From positions 1-64,000 of the forward strand of contig NZ_MDDP01000043.1 in the NCBI RefSeq assembly GCF_001999725.1: a stretch of DNA of 64,000 nt. The letters are read 5' to 3'. Shown one piece after another: positions 37,317 through 46,165 of this stretch; the stretch's first letter is position 1; each line of letters opens with the position of its first letter. The DNA is from Cellulophaga omnivescoria (GTDB taxonomy: Bacteria > Bacteroidota > Bacteroidia > Flavobacteriales > Flavobacteriaceae). Both the position numbers and the translations under genes were made by a program. Below the pieces are notes generated by a model. The model was not told where the DNA came from. It worked only from the letters and a program-made list of their open reading frames with translations, and did not search any database.

Positions 37317-38366
37317 ATGAAAGCAATTTATAAAAAATACACGCTAGATTTTAAAAGGCCTAGTGGTACTTCCCGTGGTGTACTTACCCAAAAAGAAACT
37401 TGGTTTATTATTTTAAAAAACGATAATAAAACAGGAATTGGTGAATGCGGAATTTTAAGAGGTTTAAGTATAGACGATGTTCCAAACTATGAAGAAAAGC
37501 TAAATTGGGTGTGCAACAACATTCATTTAGGCTTAGAGGTTCTTTTAATAGAGTTATTGGAATTTCCTAGCATTCAATTTGGATTAGAACAGGCATTTTT
37601 ATCTTTAGCAGCAGATAACCCTTTTGTTTTGTTTAAGAATAACTTTTCTAAAAATGAAGCTACTATTCCCATAAATGGATTAATTTGGATGGGAGAGGAG
37701 TCTTTTATGCACCAACAAATACAACAAAAGCTACAAGACGGTTTTAGTTGCATTAAAATGAAAATTGGAGCAATAGATTTTGATAAAGAGATTTCGCTTT
37801 TAAAATCCATTAGGAAAACATACAAAAAAGAAGAAATAGAACTGCGTGTAGATGCTAATGGAGCTTTTAAGGAGGATGCTTTGGATAAGTTAAAAATTTT
37901 AGCCGAATTAGACTTACATTCTATAGAACAACCAATTAAGCAAGGTAATTATGTTCAAATGAAAAATTTGTGTGCCGTTACACCATTACCAATTGCTTTA
38001 GATGAAGAATTAATTGGTGTGTTTGGTGTAACAAAAAAGGAAGAACTACTACAAACAATACAACCGCAATATATAATTTTAAAACCAAGTTTAGTTGGTG
38101 GTTTTAAAGGTGCACAACAATGGATTTCTTTAGCAGAAAAATATAATATTGGTTGGTGGGTTACAAGTGCATTAGAAAGTAATATTGGCTTAAATGCAAT
38201 TGCACAATGGACCTATGGCTTACATAGTAAAATGCCGCAAGGTTTAGGCACTGGTAGTTTGTATACCAACAATTTTAATAGTCCTTTAGAGGTTAGCAAC
38301 GGTGCTATTAGTTACCGTAAAACCTTAAAATGGCAACAAAATTTAATAGAAGATTTATGTATATAG
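37317..38366 (+). CDS. menC: o-Succinylbenzoate synthase
   Basis: The 349-residue protein belongs to the enolase superfamily. The catalytic lysine pair lies in 'SCIKMKIG' and 'ILKPSLVGG'; metal ligands are in 'LRVDANGAF', 'SIEQPI' and 'IALDEEL'. It dehydrates SHCHC to o-succinylbenzoate. Dipeptide epimerases share these motifs, but the context with menE two genes on settles it. Its 3' end overlaps the CPBP gene start by 10 bases. Confidence 0.93.
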   Translation: MKAIYKKYTLDFKRPSGTSRGVLTQKETWFIILKNDNKTGIGECGILRGLSIDDVPNYEEKLNWVCNNIHLGLEVLLIELLEFPSIQFGLEQAFLSLAADNPFVLFKNNFSKNEATIPINGLIWMGEESFMHQQIQQKLQDGFSCIKMKIGAIDFDKEISLLKSIRKTYKKEEIELRVDANGAFKEDALDKLKILAELDLHSIEQPIKQGNYVQMKNLCAVTPLPIALDEELIGVFGVTKKEELLQTIQPQYIILKPSLVGGFKGAQQWISLAEKYNIGWWVTSALESNIGLNAIAQWTYGLHSKMPQGLGTGSLYTNNFNSPLEVSNGAISYRKTLKWQQNLIEDLCI

Positions 38367-39295
38367 AACAAGGGCTTAAAGCAAAAACAAGAGGTATGTG
38401 GAAGTATTTTATACTTCCAACTGGATTTATAATTTTAATGATATTTAATTATATCTCTGTTAAAACCTCTCCAATTCCTGTAGATGAAATAATGAATAAG
38501 TTAATAGAACAATTTGGTAGAAATCCAGTGTTTGCTATTAATTTATTGCCTTTAGCATTTGGTTTATTTCTTGTTTTAGGGTGGACAAAACTTATTCATA
38601 AACAATCTATAACATCTTTAACAACAGCCAGAAAAAAAATAGACTTTAAACGTATTGGTTATTCTTTTGCTTTTTGGGGATTACTAACCATATTTTTATT
38701 TGCTGTTGGTTTTGTACTTTCTCCAAACGATTTTGTTTTTAATTTTAAACTAGGGCCTTTTATTGCCTTAGCAATTATTAGCTTGTTATTAATACCATTA
38801 CAAACTAGTTTTGAAGAATACCTCTTTAGAGGTCATATGATGCAAGGAATTGGACTTATGGCTGGTAATAAACTAGTGCCTCTAATTATAACATCTGTAT
38901 TGTTTGGTGTAATGCATATGGCCAATCCAGAGGTAGAAAATCTTGGCTATGGTATTATGGTATACTACATTGGTACAGGTTTCTTTTTAGGGATTATAAC
39001 GCTAATGGATGACGGCCTAGAACTTGCTCTTGGTTTTCACGCGGCTAATAATTTAATTGGAGCTTTGTTGGTTACTGCAGATTGGACTGTTTTTCAAACA
39101 GATTCTATTTATCTAGATGTTAGCAAACCGGAGTTAGGTTGGGACATTTTTGTTCCTGTTTTAGTAATATATCCAATACTAATATTCCTTTTTGCTAAAA
39201 AATACAAATGGACTAACTGGAAAGAAAAGCTAACTGGTAAAGTTTTTAAAGAAGAAGAATTGACTGCAGAACAGCTTACAGATGAAGCATTTTAG
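38357..39295 (+). CDS. CPBP-family intramembrane metalloprotease
   Basis: The 312-residue protein has about seven to eight membrane helices and the CPBP/Abi motifs: 'FEEYLFRG' (EExxxR), 'FGVMHMANP' (FxxxH) and 'GFHAANNLIG'. Relatives are CAAX prenyl protease-like membrane enzymes. The start at 38357 gives the 'MYIEQGLKAK' N-terminus; another ATG 27 bases earlier lies further inside menC and is less likely. It overlaps menC by 10 bases and menE by 14 bases, so it is translationally coupled within the men operon. Confidence 0.88.
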   Translation: MYIEQGLKAKTRGMWKYFILPTGFIILMIFNYISVKTSPIPVDEIMNKLIEQFGRNPVFAINLLPLAFGLFLVLGWTKLIHKQSITSLTTARKKIDFKRIGYSFAFWGLLTIFLFAVGFVLSPNDFVFNFKLGPFIALAIISLLLIPLQTSFEEYLFRGHMMQGIGLMAGNKLVPLIITSVLFGVMHMANPEVENLGYGIMVYYIGTGFFLGIITLMDDGLELALGFHAANNLIGALLVTADWTVFQTDSIYLDVSKPELGWDIFVPVLVIYPILIFLFAKKYKWTNWKEKLTGKVFKEEELTAEQLTDEAF

Positions 39296-40337
39296 TAGCA
39301 TTAATCCTAAGTTTAAATTAAATGGCATTTTATATACTAAGGATCAATTGTGTTCTTTAGCAGTAGAATTGGCAGAAAAAGACAATTTTAAAAAAGAAAT
39401 AGGCTCGTTTTTGCAAGATTGGCTTTCTAATTCGCCTACATTAATTGTTCATACTTCTGGCTCTACAGGCACACCTAAGCCAATAATACTACAAAAACAG
39501 CAGATGGTAAATTCTGCTTTAGCAACAGGTTCTTTCTTTAACTTAAAAGAAAGTGACACAGCTTTATTATGTTTGCCCGCAAGTTATATTGCTGGTAAAA
39601 TGATGCTGGTAAGAGCATTGGTTTTAGGTTTAGAAATAGATTTTGTAGAACCTAGTTCTAATCCTTTAAAAGAAATAAATAAAAAATATAAATTCTCTGC
39701 AATGGTTCCTATGCAAGTTTATAATTGCTTGCATAATTTACACTTTATAGATACACTTATAATTGGTGGTGCCGCAGTTTCTTTAGATTTAAAGGAGAAG
39801 TTAAAAAGCGTGTCTACACATTTGTTTGAAACTTATGGGATGACGGAAACCATTACCCATATTGCAGTAAAAGAAATTAAATCTGATTCTTTTAAAACCT
39901 TACCAAACGTTAAAGTTTCTTTAGATAATCGTAATTGCTTAGTTATTAATGCGCCCAAAGTCTCAGATGTTATTATAACAACTAATGATGTAGTAGAATT
40001 AGTTTCAGAATCTGAATTTATATGGTTAGGTAGGTTTGATAATATTATAAATTCTGGAGGAATAAAATTGAATCCAGAACAGATAGAAGCTAAATTATCT
40101 GACTATATTAATTCTGATTTTTTTATTACAAGCTTGCCCGACCCTGTTTTAGAAAACAAACTTGTTTTACTAATAGAAGGGGAGCAAAAAAATGAAGATA
40201 TTTTGGCTACACTAAAAGAATCCGAAGTGTTTACTTCTTATCAAATACCTAAAAATGTTTGGTACATACCACAGTTTATACGTACTAAGTCTGGTAAAAT
40301 TCAACGTACTAAAACTTTAGAATTACTTAAAAAGTAA
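39282..40337 (+). CDS. menE: o-Succinylbenzoate--CoA ligase, short form
   Basis: The 351-residue acyl-adenylate enzyme has the P-loop 'HTSGSTGTPKP', 'FETYGMTET', 'WLGRFDNIINSGGIKLNPEQ' and the catalytic Lys near the end in 'RTKSGKIQRTKT'. It is about 100 residues shorter than E. coli MenE, lacking part of the N-terminal domain, as I believe is usual in Bacteroidota. It activates o-succinylbenzoate with CoA. The ATG lies inside the CPBP gene (14-base overlap). Confidence 0.93.
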   Translation: MKHFSSINPKFKLNGILYTKDQLCSLAVELAEKDNFKKEIGSFLQDWLSNSPTLIVHTSGSTGTPKPIILQKQQMVNSALATGSFFNLKESDTALLCLPASYIAGKMMLVRALVLGLEIDFVEPSSNPLKEINKKYKFSAMVPMQVYNCLHNLHFIDTLIIGGAAVSLDLKEKLKSVSTHLFETYGMTETITHIAVKEIKSDSFKTLPNVKVSLDNRNCLVINAPKVSDVIITTNDVVELVSESEFIWLGRFDNIINSGGIKLNPEQIEAKLSDYINSDFFITSLPDPVLENKLVLLIEGEQKNEDILATLKESEVFTSYQIPKNVWYIPQFIRTKSGKIQRTKTLELLKK

Positions 40338-40429
40338 CTTAACTCACTCAAAAGTACACTTCCCTAATTCTGTGTTTTTCTACTAATGACTCTATTGTAG
40401 GTTTGTTTTAAACTTATAAACTAGTCATT

Positions 40430-41026
40430 ATGAAAAACTTTTTAATAGCCCTATGTATTATTTTTTGTAGCACAGAATTAAGTGCTCAGACAAAAACAGT
40501 TACGGGAACTGTAATGTGTGATAACAACCCTTTGCCAGGAGTAAATGTTGTTGTTAAAGGAGCAAACAAAGGCGTATTAACAGATTTTAATGGTCATTTT
40601 TCAATAAAGTCTAAGAAAAATGATAAACTTGTCTTTACCTGTTTAGGTTATAAACCTAAAGAAATTAAACAGAAAAAAATAAAGTTAACAGTAAACCTAC
40701 AGGAAGATTATACAATTTGCTTTCCAAAACTATCAGATAATCTTCCATTCAACATCTATGAGTTTGGATCAGAAAATATTAATACGCAGCAAGATTTGTA
40801 CAATACAATTAGGTCAAAGGTACCAGGTGTACAAATAAGTAATACTCAACTTAACAATACACCAACAATTACAATGCGTGGTGATAGCAATACCATTGTT
40901 ATTATAGACGGTGTACGCTACACAGATACTTCAATTTTACAAACTATAAATCCTTTAGATATAGAAAAAGTGTATGTTGCTAATTCTGTTGCGGCTTCTA
41001 ATTATTTACTAACCAAAAGAAACTAA
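40430..41026 (+). CDS. Secreted carboxypeptidase-regulatory-like plus plug domain protein
   Basis: The 198-residue protein has a signal peptide (about 1-19), a CarboxypepD_reg-like beta domain ('VTGTVMCDNNPLPGVNVVVK', about 24-90) and a TonB plug-like domain ('IRSKVPGVQISNTQLNNTPT', 'NTIVIIDGVRYTD', about 115-195). It stops where a SusC-type receptor would start its beta-barrel, with no barrel gene in any frame downstream. The same two modules occur at the start of the next gene, 5 bases away, so the pair arose by duplication and is probably cotranscribed. Confidence 0.8.
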   Translation: MKNFLIALCIIFCSTELSAQTKTVTGTVMCDNNPLPGVNVVVKGANKGVLTDFNGHFSIKSKKNDKLVFTCLGYKPKEIKQKKIKLTVNLQEDYTICFPKLSDNLPFNIYEFGSENINTQQDLYNTIRSKVPGVQISNTQLNNTPTITMRGDSNTIVIIDGVRYTDTSILQTINPLDIEKVYVANSVAASNYLLTKRN

Positions 41027-41031
41027 ACCTT

Positions 41032-43122
41032 ATGAAAAATCTATTATTTATACTTTGCATAATTGTATGTAACATACAAGCAAACGCACAAGAACAAACA
41101 ATTACGGGTACAGTTACAGATGCTACTGGTCCTTTACCAGGAGTAAATATTATCAGTAAAAGAGCAAAATATGGCACTACCACAGATTTTGATGGCTTAT
41201 ATACTATAAAAGCTAGCAAAGGAGATACGTTAGCATATACTTACATAGGTTACAAATATAAAGAGGTTGTAGTAAAAGATAATCTTAAAATTGATGTGGT
41301 ATTAGAAGAAGATAGTGCAACTTTAGACGAAGTTGTTGTTATGGCATATGGCACTACTTCAAGAAAATCATATACAGGTAGTAATGTTAGAAAGGTAACA
41401 AAGAGAGAAAAAATACAAAACAACATTTCTAGCCAATTAGCAGGTAATGTTGCAGGTGTACAGGTTACAAAAGGGATAAAAAAAACAGGTAAACCAATAA
41501 AAATCAGAGGAGTATCTTCAATCAATGCAAATAATGAGCCATTGTATATTGTTAATGGAGTTCCTGCAAAAGAGGGTAATAGAGCTATTTATAAAATTAA
41601 ACCATCAAAAATTAAATCTATGGAGGTTTTTAAATCTCCTAAGGCAAGTGTTTTGTTTGGTGAAGCAGGTAAAAATGGATGCGTAATTATTACAACAAAA
41701 GGATATACTAGTACAATTAATTATGATGAAGAATATGCTAAATTATCCGAAAATCAGTTCAAAAAGGCTAAGCTATCTCCACTTTCTACTTTTTCTATAG
41801 ATGTTGATAAGGCTGGTTATAGCAACGTAAGAAGAATGATAAATAACGGAGATAATATACCTTATGATGCTGTTAAAATTGAAGAAATGGTAAATTATTT
41901 TGATTATGATTATCCGCAACCAATAGATGAACATCCATTTTCTATATCTACAGATGTAGCTAAAACGCCTTGGAATACACAAACACAATTGGTTCGTATA
42001 GGTTTACAAGGAAAAGAATATTTAAATGAGGAATTGCCAGCCTCTAATTTGACTTTTTTAATAGATGTTTCTGGCTCTATGGAAGATCATAACAAGTTGC
42101 CTCTTTTAGTATCTGCTTTTAAATTATTAGTGCAACAACTTAGAGAAAAAGACAAAGTTGCTATTGTTGTTTATGCTGGTGCCGCAGGCGTTGTTTTAGA
42201 GCCAACAAATGGAAATCAAAAAGAAAAGATAATAAATGCATTGCAAAAATTAGAAGCTGGTGGCTCTACAGCAGGCGGACAAGGAATTCAATTGGCGTAT
42301 AAATTAGCAGAGAAAAATTTTAAAAAGAACGGAAATAACAGAGTAATACTTGCTACTGATGGCGATTTTAATGTTGGTGCGTCTAGTAACAGCGATATGG
42401 AAAAACTAATAGAGGAAAAAAGAACATCTGGTGTGTTTTTATCTGTACTTGGTTTTGGTATGGGTAATTACAAAGACTCTAAGTTAGAAACTCTTGCAGA
42501 TAAAGGTAATGGCAACCACGCTTATATAGATACTATGCAAGAGGCACAAAAAGTATTTGGTAAGGAGTTTGGAGGTACATTATATACTATTGCTAAAGAT
42601 GTAAAAATTCAAGTTGAATTTAACCCTGCTAAAGTACAAGCTTATCGTTTAATAGGTTATGAAAATAGACTTTTGGCAGATGAAGATTTTATAGATGATA
42701 CCAAGGACGCAGGTGAATTAGGAAGCGGACATAAAGTTACTGCACTCTACGAAATAGTTCCTATTGGTATTAAAAGTGATTATGTAAAAGATGTACCAGA
42801 TTTAAAATATACAAGTAGTGAAGAACTAGATAGTTTTTCTGATGAGTTGTTTACGGTTAAGTTTAGATATAAAAAACCAGATTCAGAAACAAGTGTAGAA
42901 ATGGTTCACATTCAAAAAAATGAAGAATTAGAAATGTCTGCAGATTTTAAATTTGCTTCTGCAGTAGCGTTGTTTGGACTTAAATTACGTAAATCTCAGT
43001 TTACAAATAATGCTAATTTAACAACTGTAATTAAGCTAGCAGAACAGGGTAGAGGTGAAGATAAACAAGGATACAGAGCCGAATTTATACGTTTGGTAAA
43101 AGCATCTGATAAGGAATTGTAA
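41032..43122 (+). CDS. VWA protein fused to SusC-like N-terminal modules
   Basis: The 696-residue protein has a signal peptide (about 1-20), a CarboxypepD_reg-like domain (about 23-95), a plug-like domain (about 98-225, 'DEVVVMAYGT', 'KIRGVSSINANNEPLYIVNG'), a VWA-preceding module ('LSTFSIDVDKAGYSNVRRMI', about 250-300) and a von Willebrand A domain. The MIDAS motif is 'LIDVSGSM' (Asp345, Ser347, Ser349). A YfbK-type C-terminal domain follows. It is likely a surface or periplasmic adhesion or assembly protein. The plug modules normally occur in TonB receptors; here they precede a VWA instead of a barrel. Confidence 0.85.
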   Translation: MKNLLFILCIIVCNIQANAQEQTITGTVTDATGPLPGVNIISKRAKYGTTTDFDGLYTIKASKGDTLAYTYIGYKYKEVVVKDNLKIDVVLEEDSATLDEVVVMAYGTTSRKSYTGSNVRKVTKREKIQNNISSQLAGNVAGVQVTKGIKKTGKPIKIRGVSSINANNEPLYIVNGVPAKEGNRAIYKIKPSKIKSMEVFKSPKASVLFGEAGKNGCVIITTKGYTSTINYDEEYAKLSENQFKKAKLSPLSTFSIDVDKAGYSNVRRMINNGDNIPYDAVKIEEMVNYFDYDYPQPIDEHPFSISTDVAKTPWNTQTQLVRIGLQGKEYLNEELPASNLTFLIDVSGSMEDHNKLPLLVSAFKLLVQQLREKDKVAIVVYAGAAGVVLEPTNGNQKEKIINALQKLEAGGSTAGGQGIQLAYKLAEKNFKKNGNNRVILATDGDFNVGASSNSDMEKLIEEKRTSGVFLSVLGFGMGNYKDSKLETLADKGNGNHAYIDTMQEAQKVFGKEFGGTLYTIAKDVKIQVEFNPAKVQAYRLIGYENRLLADEDFIDDTKDAGELGSGHKVTALYEIVPIGIKSDYVKDVPDLKYTSSEELDSFSDELFTVKFRYKKPDSETSVEMVHIQKNEELEMSADFKFASAVALFGLKLRKSQFTNNANLTTVIKLAEQGRGEDKQGYRAEFIRLVKASDKEL

Positions 43123-43153
43123 TTAAAAGTGGTTGTGTTTTTAAAAAGGCTGA

Positions 43154-44428
43154 CTAATTATGGTTAGCACTTTTTTTATATTGTAATTTGTAAAACCAAA
43201 CAGAAGCTAATAAACCTATTATAGAGAAAACAGTGAGCATAATAAACACGTGTTGGTGCCCTAATTCTCCAGGAGAATTATCTAATAATATACCCATTAA
43301 TGGCCCTGCAAAAATGTCTGGTGTGTAACCAATAATAGAAATTAAACCTACTGCTGTGCCAGTTAAGACTAAAGGTATTTGCCCATCTTGCATTGTAGCA
43401 AAATACAGAGAGCGTACAGCATAAACTCCCGTTACTGTTACCAAAACAGATACAATAAATAGTGTAGTGCTGTTAGGGGTAATTATCCCCGATGCAAATA
43501 ACAAAGCGCCAAAAATACTAAGTATAAAACTATTAATGAGCCAAAGTGTAGTTTTACTTTTATCTGCTATAAAACCTATTATTATACCAATAACTGGCCT
43601 AATAAATAGTAAAAGTGTACCAATTTTAGCCGACTTTACTTCATTATACAACATAACTTCTTTAGCGTAGAGCGAGAAAACATCTGTAATTTTATAGCCA
43701 ACATAAGCACACAAAATAATTACCATTAATAACCAAACAGATGGTATTTTTAAAACTGTTTTTATTTGGTGTGTAGAAATAGATTGTAGCTGTATTTCTT
43801 CTTCTTTAATTTCTTTAGATTTTAAAAAGAACCAAACAATAATTCCAATTACAATAATTATAAAAGATGTTACCCAAATAATATAATTAAAAGCCTCTGC
43901 TCTATTTGCTAAACCTGAAGTTTCTACAGAACCAATTATAAATAATGAAAATATAAAAACACCTAAAGCTCCAAAACCAGCACCTACTAAACCTCTGCCA
44001 CCATCTAAAAACCCAAATGCTTTACCTTGAGATTGGTTTCCGCCCCACACACGCGTAGCTTTTATCATAGGAGCCCAAAACAAAAAAATGGTTGTAAACC
44101 CCCAGTAACCATAAAGTATTTTAAGTACTAAGTAAGTTGGGTTACTTGCAAGTACTAACCCGCCTAAGGCTGTAGCAAACAATGCTATTGCAATTAGTTT
44201 TCTTGGCGGAAATTTATCTGCAATAGGTCCGCCTAGTAAATAAGAAGCCATTGCAACAAAACCATAAACGGAAAAACAAGTTCCTAGTTCTAAGTTTGTT
44301 AGGTTAAATACCTCTAAAACTGTAGGTCTAAATACTCTAGCTAAAACAAATGGTAATATAAAAACTGCTTCTCCAGATAAAATTAGAAGAAGCAGATATA
44401 GCCAGTTGTATTTTTTTTTGGTATCGAT
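43154..44428 (-). CDS. MFS transporter without a canonical start codon
   Basis: This is a major facilitator superfamily permease with about twelve helices; 'LGGPIADKFPPRKLIAIAL' is the loop-2 region. The first ATG (44251) falls just before that loop and would remove helix 1. The frame continues upstream without a stop to 44458 and encodes a good first helix ('YNWLYLLLLILSGEAVFILP') and 'TNLELGTCFSVYGFVAM', so the real start is upstream. No ATG, GTG or TTG exists there; I place the start at ATC (44428-44426), giving 'DTKKKYNWLY', with ATA at 44440 as alternative. It begins 16 bases after the carboxylase stop. Confidence 0.75.
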   Translation of the reverse strand: MDTKKKYNWLYLLLLILSGEAVFILPFVLARVFRPTVLEVFNLTNLELGTCFSVYGFVAMASYLLGGPIADKFPPRKLIAIALFATALGGLVLASNPTYLVLKILYGYWGFTTIFLFWAPMIKATRVWGGNQSQGKAFGFLDGGRGLVGAGFGALGVFIFSLFIIGSVETSGLANRAEAFNYIIWVTSFIIIVIGIIVWFFLKSKEIKEEEIQLQSISTHQIKTVLKIPSVWLLMVIILCAYVGYKITDVFSLYAKEVMLYNEVKSAKIGTLLLFIRPVIGIIIGFIADKSKTTLWLINSFILSIFGALLFASGIITPNSTTLFIVSVLVTVTGVYAVRSLYFATMQDGQIPLVLTGTAVGLISIIGYTPDIFAGPLMGILLDNSPGELGHQHVFIMLTVFSIIGLLASVWFYKLQYKKSANHN

Positions 44429-44444
44429 AAATTTAAGTATAAAA

Positions 44445-46073
44445 TTAAACCTGTATTACTCCTAAGTTAAAAGGCTTTTCAATAGGCGCGTGATTGGCAG
44501 CTTCTATCCCCATAGATATCCATTTTCTTGTATCTAGTGGGTCTATAACACCATCTGTCCAAATGCGAGAAGCTGCATAATAAGGAGAAATTTGCTCATC
44601 ATACCTTGCTTTTACCTTATTAAACAATTCTTTTTCTTTTTTCTCGTCTATTTCTTCTCCTTTTTTAAGTAATGAAGCTTTCTCAATCTGCATTAAAACC
44701 TTTGCAGCAGAATTACCACTCATTACCGCAAGTTCTGCACTTGGCCAAGCAGCAATTAATCTAGGATCGTATGCTTTACCACACATAGCATAATTACCAG
44801 CACCATAACTGTTGCCAATAACAATTGTAAATTTAGGGACAACAGAGTTACTAACGGCGTTTACCATTTTAGCACCATCTTTAATAATACCACTATGTTC
44901 ACTTTTACTACCTACCATAAAGCCAGTAACATCTTGTAAAAATACAAGCGGTATTTTCTTTTGGTTGCAATTTGCTATAAAACGGGTAGACTTATCTGCA
45001 CTGTCATTGTAAATAACACCTCCAAATTGCATTTCTCCTTTTTTGGTTTTCACCAACTTTCGTTGGTTGGCAACTATACCAACAGCCCAACCATTTATAC
45101 GAGCATAACCTGTAATTATAGTCTTGCCGTAACCTTCTTTGTATTCTTCAAACTCAGAATCATCAACCAAACGCTTAATAATCTCAAGCATATCATACTG
45201 GTCGCTTCTAGATTTTGGTAGAATACCGTAAATATCTTTAGGGTCTAATTTTGGTTTTTTAGGTTCAATTCTGTTAAAGCCAGCCTTGTCAAAATCACCA
45301 ATTTTAGCTACTATTTTTTTTATTTTATCCAAAGCATCTGCGTCATCTTTGGCTTTGTAATCAGTAACACCAGATATTTCGCAGTGTGTAGTAGCGCCAC
45401 CTAATGTTTCATTATCAATGCTTTCTCCAATAGCAGCTTTAACAAGGTAACTTCCCGCTAAAAATATACTAGCTGTTTTATCTACAATTAAAGCTTCATC
45501 ACTCATAATTGGTAAATAAGCACCACCTGCAACACAACTTCCCATAATTGCAGATATTTGGGTAATTCCCATACTACTCATTACCGCATTATTTCTAAAA
45601 ATACGTCCAAAATGCTCTTTGTCAGGAAAAATTTCATCTTGCATTGGTAAATAAACACCAGCACTGTCTACCAAATAAATTATTGGTAATTTATTTTCTA
45701 TGGCAATTTCTTGCGCTCTTAAGTTTTTCTTGCCAGTTATAGGAAACCAAGCACCAGCTTTAACAGTAGCATCATTAGCAACAACAATACATTGTTTACC
45801 TTGTACGTACCCTATTTTTACAACAACACCACCAGATGGGCATCCGCCGTGTTCTTTGTACATACCCTCACCTGCAAAAGCAGCTATTTCTATAGCGTCT
45901 GTGTTGCTATCTAAAAGATAATCTATACGCTCTCTGGCTGTCATTTTACCTTTAGCATGTTGTTTTTCAATTTTACTTTTGCCACCACCCAACTTTACTT
46001 TGGTCAGTTTATGTTTTAAATCTGATAAAAGGAGCTTGTTGTGATCTTCGTTCTTATTGAAATTTATATCCAT
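44445..46073 (-). CDS. Acyl-CoA carboxylase, carboxyltransferase (beta) subunit
   Basis: The 542-residue protein is a biotin-dependent carboxyltransferase. The N-terminal half has 'KMTARERIDYLLD' and 'PIIYLVDSAGVYLPMQ', and a crotonase-like half has 'FLQDVTGFMVGSKSEHSGII' and 'NSYGAGNYAMCGKAYDPR'. The segment 'VFPD/IFPDKEHFGRIF' and 'MGSCVAGGAYLPIMSDE' fit methylcrotonyl-CoA carboxylase beta best; propionyl- or geranyl-CoA carboxylase are alternatives. The biotin-bearing alpha subunit is not adjacent. It lies upstream of the MFS gene on the same strand. Confidence 0.93.
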   Translation of the reverse strand: MDINFNKNEDHNKLLLSDLKHKLTKVKLGGGKSKIEKQHAKGKMTARERIDYLLDSNTDAIEIAAFAGEGMYKEHGGCPSGGVVVKIGYVQGKQCIVVANDATVKAGAWFPITGKKNLRAQEIAIENKLPIIYLVDSAGVYLPMQDEIFPDKEHFGRIFRNNAVMSSMGITQISAIMGSCVAGGAYLPIMSDEALIVDKTASIFLAGSYLVKAAIGESIDNETLGGATTHCEISGVTDYKAKDDADALDKIKKIVAKIGDFDKAGFNRIEPKKPKLDPKDIYGILPKSRSDQYDMLEIIKRLVDDSEFEEYKEGYGKTIITGYARINGWAVGIVANQRKLVKTKKGEMQFGGVIYNDSADKSTRFIANCNQKKIPLVFLQDVTGFMVGSKSEHSGIIKDGAKMVNAVSNSVVPKFTIVIGNSYGAGNYAMCGKAYDPRLIAAWPSAELAVMSGNSAAKVLMQIEKASLLKKGEEIDEKKEKELFNKVKARYDEQISPYYAASRIWTDGVIDPLDTRKWISMGIEAANHAPIEKPFNLGVIQV

Positions 46074-46165
46074 TATGTAAAAATTGCTTTAGACCATAAA
46101 GATAAGCGGAATAATATATATGATATTGATTAACTTTGATAAAAGTTTAAAAAAATAGTTGATTG

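Noticed and set aside
40430-41026. The short plug protein as a frameshifted SusC receptor
   Set aside because: No barrel-coding sequence follows in any frame; the next gene starts 5 bases later with its own signal peptide, so a simple frameshift cannot explain it.
43123-43153. A terminator between the VWA and MFS genes
   Set aside because: The possible stem around 'GCTAACC'/'AGTCAGC' has mismatches and is too weak to call.
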